DNA from: JADJPO01 sp963724535
GTDB lineage: Bacteria; Actinomycetota; Actinomycetes; Actinomycetales; Kineosporiaceae
Assembly: GCA_963724535.1 (NCBI GenBank)
Contig: CAVRVD010000001.1
Span: 181,322-245,321, forward strand
Direction of reading: 5' to 3'
Length of the DNA stretch: 64,000 nucleotides
Positions 25,479-33,429 of the stretch are shown one piece after another; positions within the stretch are counted from its first letter, which is position 1, and each line of letters opens with the position of its first letter. A model generated the notes under the pieces. The model did not search any database. It saw only the letters and a program-made list of their open reading frames with translations, and had not been told where the DNA came from. The translations under genes and the position numbers were made by a program.

Positions 25479-26663
25479 GGTGTACAGCCGTTGGTCGCAG
25501 CGTCGGAACAGACTATGGGAGCAGACTCAGGTGACGAGCGAGTGCGGGGGTGTGGTCATGTCTGATGCCGGTCTCGGCGACACCCGCGACCTTCCGGCCG
25601 AAGCAGGATCGGGCCCCGGCCGCCGGCGCCTGGCGGTCCTGGTCCTTCTGGCAGCGGCCGCCGCCGGCGCGCTCACCGGGTGGACGGCGAGCTCGCTGCG
25701 CGGCGACAACGGCCGGCAGTCCACGGCCGCCGAATCCCAGACCGCGACCGGCACGATCCCACTGGAGTCCGTGACCAGTCTCGATCCCTCCGGCGGCAGC
25801 GGGCTGCGCCGGACGGCGAGCGGTGGCAGACCCAGACCTACACCAGCGCCGAGTTCGGCAACCTGAAGGAGGGCGTCGGCCTGGTGCTGGATCTGGGCTC
25901 GGCCCGTCCGGTCACCGACGTGACGGTGGATGTCGCGACCACCCCCCTGGTCATCGAGCTGCGAGCCGCCGATCAGGAGCCGACGTCACTGGGCTCCTTC
26001 CAAACGATCGGGCAGGCCCGCTCAGTGAGGAGAGATAAAATTTAATTTAATATCCAGTTTGGCGACGGCCGTCGACAGCGCGGCACTGCGATGCGGCTCA
26101 CACGGCCGGTGGGAGTGCTCAGCGGTGTACGGCCGTTAGTCGCAGCGTCGGGGCAGACTAGGTGACGAGCGGGTGAGGGGGTGTGGTCATGTCCGGTGCC
26201 GGTCTCGGCGAGACCCGCGACCTTCCGGCCGGAGCAGGATCAGGCCCCGGCCGCCGGCGCCTGGCGGTCCTGGTCCTTCTGGCAGCGGCCGCCGCCGGCG
26301 CGCTCACCGGGTGGACGGCGAGCTCGCTGCGCGGCGACAACGGCCGGCAGTCCACGGCCGCCGAATCCCAGACCGCGACCGGCACGATCCCACTGGAGTC
26401 CGTGACCAGTCTCGATCCCTCCGGCGGCAGCGGGCTGCGCCGGGACGGCGAGCGGTGGCAGACCCAGACCTACACCAGCGCCGAGTTCGGCAACCTGAAG
26501 GAGGGCGTCGGCCTGGTGCTGGATCTGGGCTCGGCCCGTCCGGTCACCGACGTGACGGTGGATGTCGCGACCACCCCCCTGGTCATCGAGCTGCGAGCCG
26601 CCGATCAGGAGCCGACGTCACTGGGCTCCTTCCAAACGATCGGGCAGGCCCGCTCAGTGGACG
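25429..26663 (+). repeat. Tandem duplication with an AT-rich junction
   Basis: Copy 1 (25429-26027) and copy 2 (26074-26659) are about 95% alike by eye and offset by 645 bp. Between them lies a 46-bp segment containing GATAAAATTTAATTTAATAT (26034-26053), almost pure A/T, unlike anything else in the window. Confidence 0.85.
25558..26027 (+). pseudogene. First, broken copy of the membrane-anchored DLGSARPVTD protein
   Basis: Nearly identical to the gene at 26189. One G is missing in the CCGGGACGG run near 25810, which shifts the frame, and the 3' end is cut off at CGCTCAGTG. The N-terminal membrane helix (RRRLAVLVLLAAAAAGALTG) is intact. Confidence 0.85.
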
Positions 26664-26800
26664 CGACGGGCGCCACCGCGCTCACGGCCAGCGGCGCGGA
26701 GCACCGCTACTGGCTGGTGTGGGTCACCCAGCTGGCGCCCGATGGCGGCGGCTACCGAGCGGCGATCGGCACACCCACCGTCCGTGGCCCCTCAGGATGA
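26189..26800 (+). CDS. Membrane-anchored protein with discoidin-like C-terminal domain
   Basis: A 203-residue protein: a short cytosolic basic N-terminus, a TM helix (LAVLVLLAAAAAGALTGWTA), a Ser/Thr-rich linker, then a beta-rich extracellular domain with GVGLVLDLGSARPVTDVTVD, LVIELRAAD and HRYWLVWVTQL. This domain is known to me from the C-termini of actinobacterial anchored kinases and MviN-type proteins, where it resembles F5/8-type (discoidin) carbohydrate-binding folds. ATG 26189 is preferred; GAGGGGGTG lies upstream. A frameshifted duplicate precedes it and a scrap of the domain lies at 33.67 kb. Confidence 0.75.
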   Translation: MSGAGLGETRDLPAGAGSGPGRRRLAVLVLLAAAAAGALTGWTASSLRGDNGRQSTAAESQTATGTIPLESVTSLDPSGGSGLRRDGERWQTQTYTSAEFGNLKEGVGLVLDLGSARPVTDVTVDVATTPLVIELRAADQEPTSLGSFQTIGQARSVDATGATALTASGAEHRYWLVWVTQLAPDGGGYRAAIGTPTVRGPSG

Positions 26801-27044
26801 GTCGACACTGTCGGCCGTCGGCTCGGCCGCTCTGAATCCGCAGGTCGCGCACGCCGTAGCTGCGCAACACAAGGCCCAGGAACGCGCCGTTGACGGCTCG
26901 CACGACGCGGCTCATCCCGAGGCCACTGCACTCCTCGTGCTCAACGCGTCCGCGATGGTGCATGAGCCACAGCTCATCGGGGCTGCTGACCTGGTGGCCG
27001 ACCAGCTCGATCCGGCACAGACGTTCATCCCCACCGCCTCGCCG
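26801..27044. other. Interval without a supportable gene
   Basis: Frames are open on both strands. A minus-strand frame has HEECSGLGMSRVVRAVNGAF, which I do not recognise. No gene call. Confidence 0.4.
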
Positions 27045-27056
27045 TATCCTGCGGGT
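27045..27056 (+). promoter_or_regulatory. Leaderless -10 element of mntA
   Basis: TATCCT (27045-27050) followed by 6 nt and then the ATG: the transcript probably starts at the start codon. No ribosome site is present, in agreement. Confidence 0.55.
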
Positions 27057-27482
27057 ATGGATCTGCTGCCCCGGCTGCGCGCGGCCGCCGCCGAGGAGTT
27101 CGAGGGCGCCGGCGTCCGGTTCGCCTACCTCTTCGGGTCCCACGCTCGCGGGCAGGCGCGCCCGGACAGCGATGTGGACGTCGCGGTGCACTTCGCCGGT
27201 GACGTGTCCCCCGAGGAGTACCTGGAACGGTCCGTGCTGTTGGCCGGCCGGCTCACCCATCGCAGCGGGATCGGACCGATCGACGGGCTCGTCGTGCTCA
27301 ACGAGGCGCCGCTGCGCCTGGTCGGCCGCGTCCTGCGCGACCGCATCGTTCTGTTCGGCCAAGACGACCCCGTCCGGGTGGACTATGAGATGCGGATGGG
27401 CAAGCTGGCCATGGACTTCGAGATCCACGCCGCACCCCTGGACCGGGCGCTCCTGGCCACCATGGCCGCTGAGGGGCGCTGA
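27057..27482 (+). CDS. mntA: MntA-type nucleotidyltransferase antitoxin
   Basis: A 141-residue minimal nucleotidyltransferase with the GSx10DxD signature in YLFGSHARGQARPDSDVDVA (metal-binding aspartates). In type VII systems, MntA neutralises the HepT RNase by transferring AMP to a tyrosine of the toxin. The residues IDGLVVLNEAPLRLVGRVLR, with GQDDPVRVDYEMR, match the family's C-terminus. The stop overlaps the hepT start (TGATG), so antitoxin and toxin are coupled. Confidence 0.9.
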   Translation: MDLLPRLRAAAAEEFEGAGVRFAYLFGSHARGQARPDSDVDVAVHFAGDVSPEEYLERSVLLAGRLTHRSGIGPIDGLVVLNEAPLRLVGRVLRDRIVLFGQDDPVRVDYEMRMGKLAMDFEIHAAPLDRALLATMAAEGR

Positions 27483-27907
27483 TGATCGACCCGCTCCGGC
27501 TCCGCGCGCTCCTGGAGCGTCTCGGCGAGGAGGTCACCGACCTGCGGCGCCTGGCCGGGTACGACACCGAGACGCTGCTGGCCGACCGGGACAAGCTCAA
27601 GTCGGCCAAGTACGGCTTCGTCGTCGCCATCGAGGCCTGCATCGACGCCGGTCAGCACGTCATCGCCAGCCAGGGGTACCGAGCCCCGGCCAACTACGGC
27701 GAGGTGTTCTCGGTCCTGGCCGAACACGGACATCTGCCCCAGGCGGACGTGCCGACCCTCATCGCCATGGCCGGTTTCCGCAACCTCCTCGTCCACGGCT
27801 ATGCCACGATCGACGACCGCCGCGTCATCGACACCCTGCACCGCCACCTCGACGACTTCGACCGCTTCCGGTCGGCGCTGGCCGCCGGCATCGTCGGCAT
27901 CGGCTGA
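27482..27907 (+). CDS. hepT: HepT-type RNase toxin (type VII toxin-antitoxin)
   Basis: A 141-residue all-helical HEPN protein. The catalytic R-x4-6-H motif is seen in GFRNLLVHGYATID, whose tyrosine is the expected AMPylation site. Upstream AIEACIDAGQHVIASQGYR and the ending RHLDDFDRFRSALAAGI are typical of HepT. It would cleave RNA, possibly tRNA, unless adenylylated by MntA, encoded immediately upstream. A scrap of a second hepT lies at 37.05 kb. Confidence 0.92.
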   Translation: MIDPLRLRALLERLGEEVTDLRRLAGYDTETLLADRDKLKSAKYGFVVAIEACIDAGQHVIASQGYRAPANYGEVFSVLAEHGHLPQADVPTLIAMAGFRNLLVHGYATIDDRRVIDTLHRHLDDFDRFRSALAAGIVGIG

Positions 27908-28034
27908 CCACCGTCTCCTCGTACCCGCATCGTCACCCGCAACACCCGCGATTTCGACGGCACTGGTGCTCGACTGCTGGACCCGTTCGCGACTCCCGGG
28001 CACGCTGGCACGCCAGCAGCGCCTGCCGCCTCGG

Positions 28035-28046
28035 TAGGGTCTGGGG
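28035..28046 (+). promoter_or_regulatory. Leaderless -10 element
   Basis: TAGGGT (28035-28040), 6 nt before GTG 28047. This favours the GTG over the ATG at 28065 as start of the next gene. Confidence 0.5.
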
Positions 28047-29144
28047 GTGGCCGGCGCGAATCGGATGAACCGTGAGCAGTTCACTGCGGCGACGGCCCGA
28101 CTCGGCGAAGCCGAGCTGCGCAAGGCGCTGTGGACGGTGTACTGGCGAGGCACGGCGGCGGTCCGGGAACGGATTGAGGAGATCATCTCCCCGGACTCTG
28201 GCAGGACCACCAGCCGGGCCGCGCCGCCGGTACCCGATCCGGACGTGGTGCTGGCGGCGGTGCAGGAGTTCACCGCCCTGGTGCGCTCGGGCGCCTACAT
28301 CGCCGGCAGCCGCGCGGTCCGGCCGAAGGAACGCAGCCAGTGGCGGTTCACCTTCCGCCGACTCCTGGCCGACTCCCGGGCGGCGTTGGCCGCGGACGAT
28401 CCCACCGGCGGCGAGTCGGCCCTGACCGACATGATCGATCTTGCCTGCCAGTTCCGTCGCTACGATTACGTCCGATCCGAGGACCCGATCGAGGCCGCCG
28501 CGGTCGTGGTCTCCGACGAGATCGCCGTACTGTGGCGCCACCTGCTGGACCGGCGTGGTTTCGCCGACTTCGCCGCGCAAGCTGCCGAGCAGTTCCTGCG
28601 CTGGGAGAGCCGGTTCGGGTGGACCCGCAGCGGATGGGGAAGGATCTCCGAACGGGAGAGCCGGCTCAGCGACGTCCTGGCCGGACTGCTCACCGTCCCC
28701 GACACCTGGACGACGTTCACCCAGCACTACCTGCGGGTCCTGGACGGCCTGGCCCCACCGCCACCCGCCCCGGAGCCGACGCGCGGCCGGGGCAGGTCCT
28801 ACCGGGCTCATCAGGCTCAACAGCGGCACCGGGACCTCGAAGACCGGGTGGCCCGCCGGGCCCAGACGATGATCGACTGGCACCTGATCCTCGTCGACCG
28901 CTTCATGGGCTCCGAGGAGGAACCGCTGCTGGACCGCCTCGCCGAGCACCCCGCGCTGGGCGGCCCGGAACAGGCCTTCCTCCGGGCGCGGCTGGCCCTG
29001 GCACGCGGCGACCTGCCGACAGCCCGCCTGCTGATCCACCAGGCGCTGGAGCGGCTCCCCGGCCACCACGCATTCCTCGATCTCGCACGCCAGATCGACG
29101 CCCCGCTGCCGTCGAACGCCCGCCTCGTCACACGTGAACTCTGA
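28047..29144 (+). CDS. Hypothetical helical protein
   Basis: A 365-residue, mostly helical soluble protein without a family I recognise. Notable stretches are EAELRKALWTVYWRGTAAVR, SQWRFTFRRLLADSRAALA and DMIDLACQFRRYDYVRSEDP; near the end, PEQAFLRARLALARGDLPTA reads like TPR-type helices. A segment PPPPAPEPTRGRGR around residue 245 is a basic linker. The codon usage is strongly GC3 and one long frame persists, so it is a real gene. It follows mntA-hepT on the same strand after 140 nt with its own -10. No link to the toxin system can be shown. Confidence 0.75.
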   Translation: MAGANRMNREQFTAATARLGEAELRKALWTVYWRGTAAVRERIEEIISPDSGRTTSRAAPPVPDPDVVLAAVQEFTALVRSGAYIAGSRAVRPKERSQWRFTFRRLLADSRAALAADDPTGGESALTDMIDLACQFRRYDYVRSEDPIEAAAVVVSDEIAVLWRHLLDRRGFADFAAQAAEQFLRWESRFGWTRSGWGRISERESRLSDVLAGLLTVPDTWTTFTQHYLRVLDGLAPPPPAPEPTRGRGRSYRAHQAQQRHRDLEDRVARRAQTMIDWHLILVDRFMGSEEEPLLDRLAEHPALGGPEQAFLRARLALARGDLPTARLLIHQALERLPGHHAFLDLARQIDAPLPSNARLVTREL

Positions 29145-29277
29145 GGCAGACTCGTAGCCGTCCGGGTCGGCCATGTCGACATGCCCCTCCTCCGGGCGCT
29201 GCCCGAGATCGAGGTGGCCGGCGCCCAGACCCAGCGCCCTCGACACCGGGTGCTGCTGATCGGCGGGCTGGTGCTGG
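29145..29277. other. Short intergenic stretch
   Basis: It lies between the hypothetical gene ending at 29144 and the convergent zinc-ribbon-like gene. No gene is seen. Confidence 0.4.
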
Positions 29278-29449
29278 TCAGGCGCAGATGCCGGCGAGGG
29301 GACCCCCGCGGGTACCTGACCAGCCGCTCGTCCCAGCCAGCACGGGTGCAGCGCCAGTAGGTCGTGCCGCGGCGGGTCTGGTTCGTCCGCGCGAACGCAC
29401 AGCCGCCGCACAGACCCGGGCCGGACGGCCCCGGCGCGAGGTCAGCCAT
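29278..29449 (-). pseudogene. Small zinc-ribbon-like actinobacterial protein, frameshifted
   Basis: Starts MADLAPGPSGPGLCGGCAFA, then TNQTRRGTTYWRCTRAGW and RLVRYPR, matching a common family of about 60 residues of the form CxxCxxAR-RGSxFxxC-RYPxLPV. The frame runs on past the expected end; dropping one G from the CGGGGG run gives RYPRGPLAGICA and a stop at 29278. The family's function is unknown. Confidence 0.6.
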
Positions 29450-29588
29450 CGTCCGAACCACCCATATCCGCGCCCCGATCCGAGAAACGCATTCCGTCAC
29501 GTTCCCATTCACTGGGCTCGCCATCGAGTCGCTGAGGAGGGCGCCGCGGACTGCACCGCGCGGCGCGCAGGGACCGGGGACTGGGGGC

Positions 29589-30687
29589 ATGCTCACCGAA
29601 CAGCTCAGCACCGCACGCGCGGGGACATCACGCCGCGGGTGCCGCACGCCGTCTGGTCGGTGGCACTCCTGGTCCCGATCTGCCTGGTCTACCTGTGGTT
29701 CCCCGGGGACGGCGACCAGACGGTCTTCGAGGTGGGCGCGCGGAGGCTGTCCGACGGCGGGGTGTACTACCGCGACTTCTGGGACATCAAGCAGCCGGGG
29801 ATCTACTGGTTCTTCCAGGCCTGGCTGTCGCTGGGGGTCGGGGTGGTCGGCCCGCGGCTGCTCGAGATCGCCGGGGTGCTGGCCGGGGGCGTGGTGCTGT
29901 GGCGGCTGACCGCCGGGTGGGACCCGCATCCCCACGTCCGGGTCGTCGCCCCCGCCCTGGTGCTCGGCAGCTACGTTCTACTCAGCCACCGGGCGGGCGT
30001 CACGCAGATCGAGGGCTGCTCAACCCCTGGCTGCTCGTCGTGTTCGCGCTGACCTGGCCCACGCCGCCGCAGGACCGTCGTCCGCGACCTCACCCTGGCC
30101 GGGACCGGTCTGGTCGCCATCGCCCTGACCGTCCCGCAGTTCCCCGGGCAGTACCGCCTGCTCATGCTCGCCGCGCCCTTCGGGCTGCTGGCCGTGGCCG
30201 GCGCGGACGTCGTGTGGCGCTGGGCCGGGCGCACCCGGCCGGGACGTCCCGGCCGGCGGGCCGCCGTCCTGGTGTCGGCTGCGTTGCTCGCCGTGCCGCT
30301 GACCTGGGGACCGCAGCGCCTGCTGGCCCACGCGGGCGAGATCGGGTCCTGGGGCCTGGGCGAGGACGCCCGCAACGCCAGGGACTTCGTGCTGCTCGGC
30401 GAGCGGCACGACCTGGAGGTGGTCGACGTCCGGGACCGGGTCTCCCCCGGCACGCCCGTGTTCGCGGCTACCACGACCTGGTCGCCGACCGGGCCCCCGG
30501 CGTGGCCTGCATGCTCCGCGACGACCACCACCCGGTCACCACCGGACGACGCGGGGGCTGGCTGCGAACCGACGAACCCGGCACCCCGTGCGGGATCCCG
30601 TGCGACAACCGCCTCGAACAGCAGTCGGGCAAGCCGCCGCCGGGCTGGAACCCGTTCGACGACATCGAGTCCCGCCCGGCGCAGTAG
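29589..30687 (+). pseudogene. GT39/ArnT-like multispanning membrane glycosyltransferase, multiply frameshifted
   Basis: Pieces in three frames: an N-terminal TM with VALLVPICLVYLWFPGDGDQ, the loop VYYRDFWDIKQPGIYWFFQA typical of dolichol-phosphate-mannose-type glycosyltransferases (the D-x-K-x-P motif), WLLVVFALTW, GLVAIALTVPQFPGQYRLLM and AAVLVSAALLAVPLTW. A soluble C-terminal part has PGTPVFA and YHDLVADRAPG. At least three frame changes occur and the span of about 365 codons is shorter than the usual 450-500, so part is deleted. It is inactive. Confidence 0.7.
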
Positions 30688-30794
30688 CCCGGCGGGCGGG
30701 CCTCGCGCGCCCCGTCCGGTATCACACGGGGCGTCCCGACCCTCCTCAGACCACCAGCGCCGTCACGGGGACGGCGCACACGAGGGGGAAGACC

Positions 30795-31730
30795 ATGAGC
30801 GAGAGAACATCCGACGAGGTCACCAACCCGCACCAGCCGGTGTCCAACCAGGTCGACTACAGCGCCGAGCAGGTCGACACCGAGGCCGTCTCCGAACCCC
30901 AGGCCGGCGAGGGCGAGTCCCTCTCCGTCGAGGGCCAGGAGGTCGAGTCGGTCGCCGCCGTCGCCGCGGAGGCCTTCCAGGCCGGCGAGGCGGTCCCGGA
31001 CCTGACCGGGCTGCGGCCGATCGGCGAGGCGTCCTACGGTGCCCCGTCGAGCGCCGAGGTCGTGCACGGACCGGACAACCGGATCCAGATCACCAACACA
31101 GGGGTCTACCCGTGGTCGGTCCATGCGTCGTTGCTCATCACCGCGCGGGACGGTTCGCGGTGGATCGGCACCGGCTGGTTCATCGGCCCGCACACGCTGG
31201 CGACGGCCGGCCACGTCGTCTACATCAAGAACAGCGGCGTGCCCGGGCGCGACGGCTGGGTGCAGAGCATCCAGGTGATGCCCGGCCGCAACGGGAACAC
31301 GCTGCCCTTCGGGTCGGTGACGACCGGCAACCTGAGAACCGTCGTCGGCTGGTCGACCAACGGCGACCCGAACTACGACTACGGCGCGATCATCCTGCCC
31401 AGCGACCTGGGCCGAAGCACCGGGTGGTTCGGCTTCGGGGCCTACTCCGACGCCACGCTGGTGTCCTCGACGGTGAACATCTCGGGGTACCCGGGCGACA
31501 AGCCCACGGGAACGCAGTGGTACCACTGGAACAAGGTGGACTCGGTCGGCCCGCGGAAGGTGTACTACGACATCGACACCTACGGCGGCCAGAGCGGGTC
31601 CAGCGTCTATCGGATCGTCAACGGCGGCCGGTACGGCGTCGCCGTGCACGCCTACGGCGGCACGGTCACCAACAGCGGCACCCGGATCACGAAGCCGGTC
31701 TTCGACAACTTCGTGGCCTGGAAGGCCTGA
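30795..31730 (+). CDS. V8/glutamyl-endopeptidase-like trypsin-fold serine protease
   Basis: A 311-residue protein: an acidic, Glu-rich 70-residue N-terminus, then a trypsin-like domain with the catalytic triad in LATAGHVVY (His), NYDYGAIIL (Asp) and GGQSGSSVY (Ser). The substitution of AGHV for AGHC and the GQSGSS loop resemble the S1B (V8, glutamyl endopeptidase) group. No signal peptide is seen, so it is either cytosolic or exported by another route; the N-terminus might act as a propeptide. GGGGGAAG precedes the ATG. The carboxypeptidase-regulatory-like gene 28 nt downstream is probably co-transcribed. Confidence 0.85.
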   Translation: MSERTSDEVTNPHQPVSNQVDYSAEQVDTEAVSEPQAGEGESLSVEGQEVESVAAVAAEAFQAGEAVPDLTGLRPIGEASYGAPSSAEVVHGPDNRIQITNTGVYPWSVHASLLITARDGSRWIGTGWFIGPHTLATAGHVVYIKNSGVPGRDGWVQSIQVMPGRNGNTLPFGSVTTGNLRTVVGWSTNGDPNYDYGAIILPSDLGRSTGWFGFGAYSDATLVSSTVNISGYPGDKPTGTQWYHWNKVDSVGPRKVYYDIDTYGGQSGSSVYRIVNGGRYGVAVHAYGGTVTNSGTRITKPVFDNFVAWKA

Positions 31731-31758
31731 GCCGCAGGGACGGAGAGGGGCGACGGCG

Positions 31759-32013
31759 ATGGCACTGGTTCTGCGGGGCGTCGTCGTCGCCCCGACCGGG
31801 CGGCCCGTGGACGGCGCCCGCGTGGGCGTGTCGGCGGGCCCGGCCCCGGTCCCGGACATCGCCGCACTGACCGACCCCGACGGAGGCTTCGCGCTCGGCG
31901 TGCCGGTGCCCGGCACCTACGAGGTGTGGGCGGCGCACGATACGGGCAGCACCCGCGCCACGGTGACGGTGACCGGGTCCGAGCGCGAACCGGTCGTCCT
32001 CACCCTCGGCTGA
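31759..32013 (+). CDS. Small carboxypeptidase-regulatory-like (beta-sandwich) protein
   Basis: An 84-residue protein that is almost entirely a CarboxypepD_reg-like Ig fold: LRGVVVAPTGRPVDGARVGV, LTDPDGGFALGVPVPGTYEV and TRATVTVTG. These domains usually form stalks in larger surface proteins; a free-standing one next to a protease suggests a partner, inhibitor or substrate adaptor. GAGAGGGG precedes the ATG. Confidence 0.72.
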   Translation: MALVLRGVVVAPTGRPVDGARVGVSAGPAPVPDIAALTDPDGGFALGVPVPGTYEVWAAHDTGSTRATVTVTGSEREPVVLTLG

Positions 32014-32108
32014 ACCGGCCGGGGCGACAGCGCCGTTGCGACCCTGAGCGCCGGCGTCACGATCGACACCAGGATCAGGACGAGGGCCGCGACGAACACG
32101 GCGTCGTG

Positions 32109-32443
32109 TCAGTGGTCGTCGTCGGGGTCGATGTTGACGTTGTGGTGGAACACATTGTCAGGGTCGTAGCTGGGCTTGAGCGCGATCAGCCGACGACGCG
32201 CCGTTCCCGGCATGGCGGGCCCGCGCAGCCGACCCTGTTCGGCCTCGAAGTTGGCGTAGCCGCCGCCAAGGCCGTGCGCTGCGATCTGGCGCGACACCGA
32301 CCGCGTCCAGTCACGGTGGATGTCGTCCTCGGCCGGGTCGGTCCAGTGGCTTCCGTATGTGATCAGGAAGGACGCGCAGCGGTACGGCGCGCAGCTGGAG
32401 GCCTGACCGTCGAGAACGGCGCCGCCGAGGTGGAACAGCGTGA
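32109..32443 (-). pseudogene. FAD-linked oxidase, C-terminal (BBE domain) remnant
   Basis: The minus strand encodes LITLFHLGGAVLDGQASSCA, then FLITYGSHWTDPAEDDIHRD, GGGYANFEAEQG and RLIALKPSYDPDNVFHHNVN. This is the last part of a berberine-bridge-type flavin oxidase, including the Y-x-N motif region. The FAD-binding part is absent; sequence of a VOC gene abuts at about 32444. Confidence 0.8.
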
Positions 32444-32596
32444 TCAGGCTCCCGGGCGCAGGCCCAGCTGCGTATCCGTCCCGGGAAGCAGCGCACCAGC
32501 GACGACCTCTCGGCCGAGCACACCCGCCCAGAACCGCGCCAGCCGGGCCGGGTCCTGCGCGTCGAAGGCCACCGCCACCAGTTGCGAGGTCACCAC
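32444..32596 (-). pseudogene. VOC/glyoxalase-like protein, N-terminal remnant
   Basis: From GTG the product is SQLVAVAFDAQDPARLARFW and AGVLGREVVAGALLPG, the first beta-alpha-beta unit of glyoxalase-like (VOC) proteins. After 50 codons it ends at a stop where the FAD oxidase remnant begins, so the two gene pieces were joined by a deletion. Confidence 0.7.
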
Positions 32597-32744
32597 CGCA
32601 CGATAGGTGAGCCGGCACCCCTGTCCGCGAGAGCGCGGGCGAGACCTCGACGTCCGGCGCGGCGTCCGGGCCAGGAGGCACGGTGCGGTCCTCAGGTGCC
32701 GTCCTTGTCAGGCTCGCTGCCCACCGGTGACCCTCGCCGACAAA

Positions 32745-32761
32745 GTGCTACCATGTAGCAC
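32745..32761 (+). promoter_or_regulatory. Palindromic operator over the vapBC leaderless promoter
   Basis: GTGCTAC-CAT-GTAGCAC is a 7-bp inverted repeat with a 3-nt spacer ending at the base before the vapB ATG. The -10 TACCAT (32749-32754) lies inside it, 7 nt before the ATG; GGTGAC at 32726-32731 is a possible -35 with a 17-nt spacer. This fits autoregulation by the VapB-VapC complex. Confidence 0.75.
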
Positions 32762-33034
32762 ATGGAGAGTATTGGGGTCCGCGAGCTGCGGCAGAACGCC
32801 AGCGAGGTGCTGCGCCGCGTGGCACTCGGCGCCTCGATCACCGTCACCGACCGAGGCCGCCCCGTTGCCCGCCTGGTGCCGATCACACGCCGCCCCGGGG
32901 CGGCCGATCTGATCGCCGCCGACGAGGTGCGCCTTCCCCGCCGCCGCCTGCGCGATGCGCCACCACCGGCTGAGCCGGCCACCGACCTGGACGCCGCTGC
33001 CGCCTTGGCAGCCATGCGCGCCGACGAACGCTGA
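32762..33034 (+). CDS. vapB: Phd/YefM-family antitoxin (VapB-like)
   Basis: A 90-residue protein starting with the Phd/YefM DNA-binding fold (SIGVRELRQNASEVLRRVAL, GASITVTDRGRPVARLVPI) followed by a flexible, Arg/Pro-rich C-terminus that would wrap the toxin. The stop and the toxin start overlap (TGATG). It should repress its own promoter through the palindrome upstream. Confidence 0.92.
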   Translation: MESIGVRELRQNASEVLRRVALGASITVTDRGRPVARLVPITRRPGAADLIAADEVRLPRRRLRDAPPPAEPATDLDAAAALAAMRADER

Positions 33035-33429
33035 TGGCCTGGTACCTGGACACCTCGGCCTTCCTGAAGCTCGCCGTTCTGGAAGAACGCAGCACAGAAC
33101 TTCGTCGTTGGGTCGACGAGGAAGAGGAGCGCGGGCCCCTGTGGTCGTGCGATCTGCTGCACACCGAGGCCATCCGGGCTGCACGCCGCGTCGGCCCCGC
33201 CGCCCTTGCAGCCGTGCGGGATCTACTAGATAGCATCGCCATCGTGGCGCTCACCCCCGAGACCTTCGCCCGAGCCGGCGAACTCGACCCCGCCGTGATG
33301 CGATCCCTGGACGCCGTCCACCTCGCCGCTGCGCTACGCCTGGGCGACGACCTCGACGGCGTGGTCACCTATGACGACCGCATGGCCGACGCCGCCGGCG
33401 TCCTCGGCATTCGCGTTCTGTCCCCCTGA
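33034..33429 (+). CDS. vapC: VapC-type PIN-domain RNase toxin
   Basis: A 131-residue PIN domain with the catalytic acids in WYLDTSAFLKL (Asp), LLHTEAIRA (Glu), SLDAVHLAAAL (Asp) and VVTYDDRMA (Asp). VapC toxins cleave tRNA or rRNA site-specifically and are held inactive by their cognate antitoxin. All four acidic residues are present, so the gene appears functional, unlike the two VapC remnants elsewhere in the window. Confidence 0.93.
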   Translation: MAWYLDTSAFLKLAVLEERSTELRRWVDEEEERGPLWSCDLLHTEAIRAARRVGPAALAAVRDLLDSIAIVALTPETFARAGELDPAVMRSLDAVHLAAALRLGDDLDGVVTYDDRMADAAGVLGIRVLSP

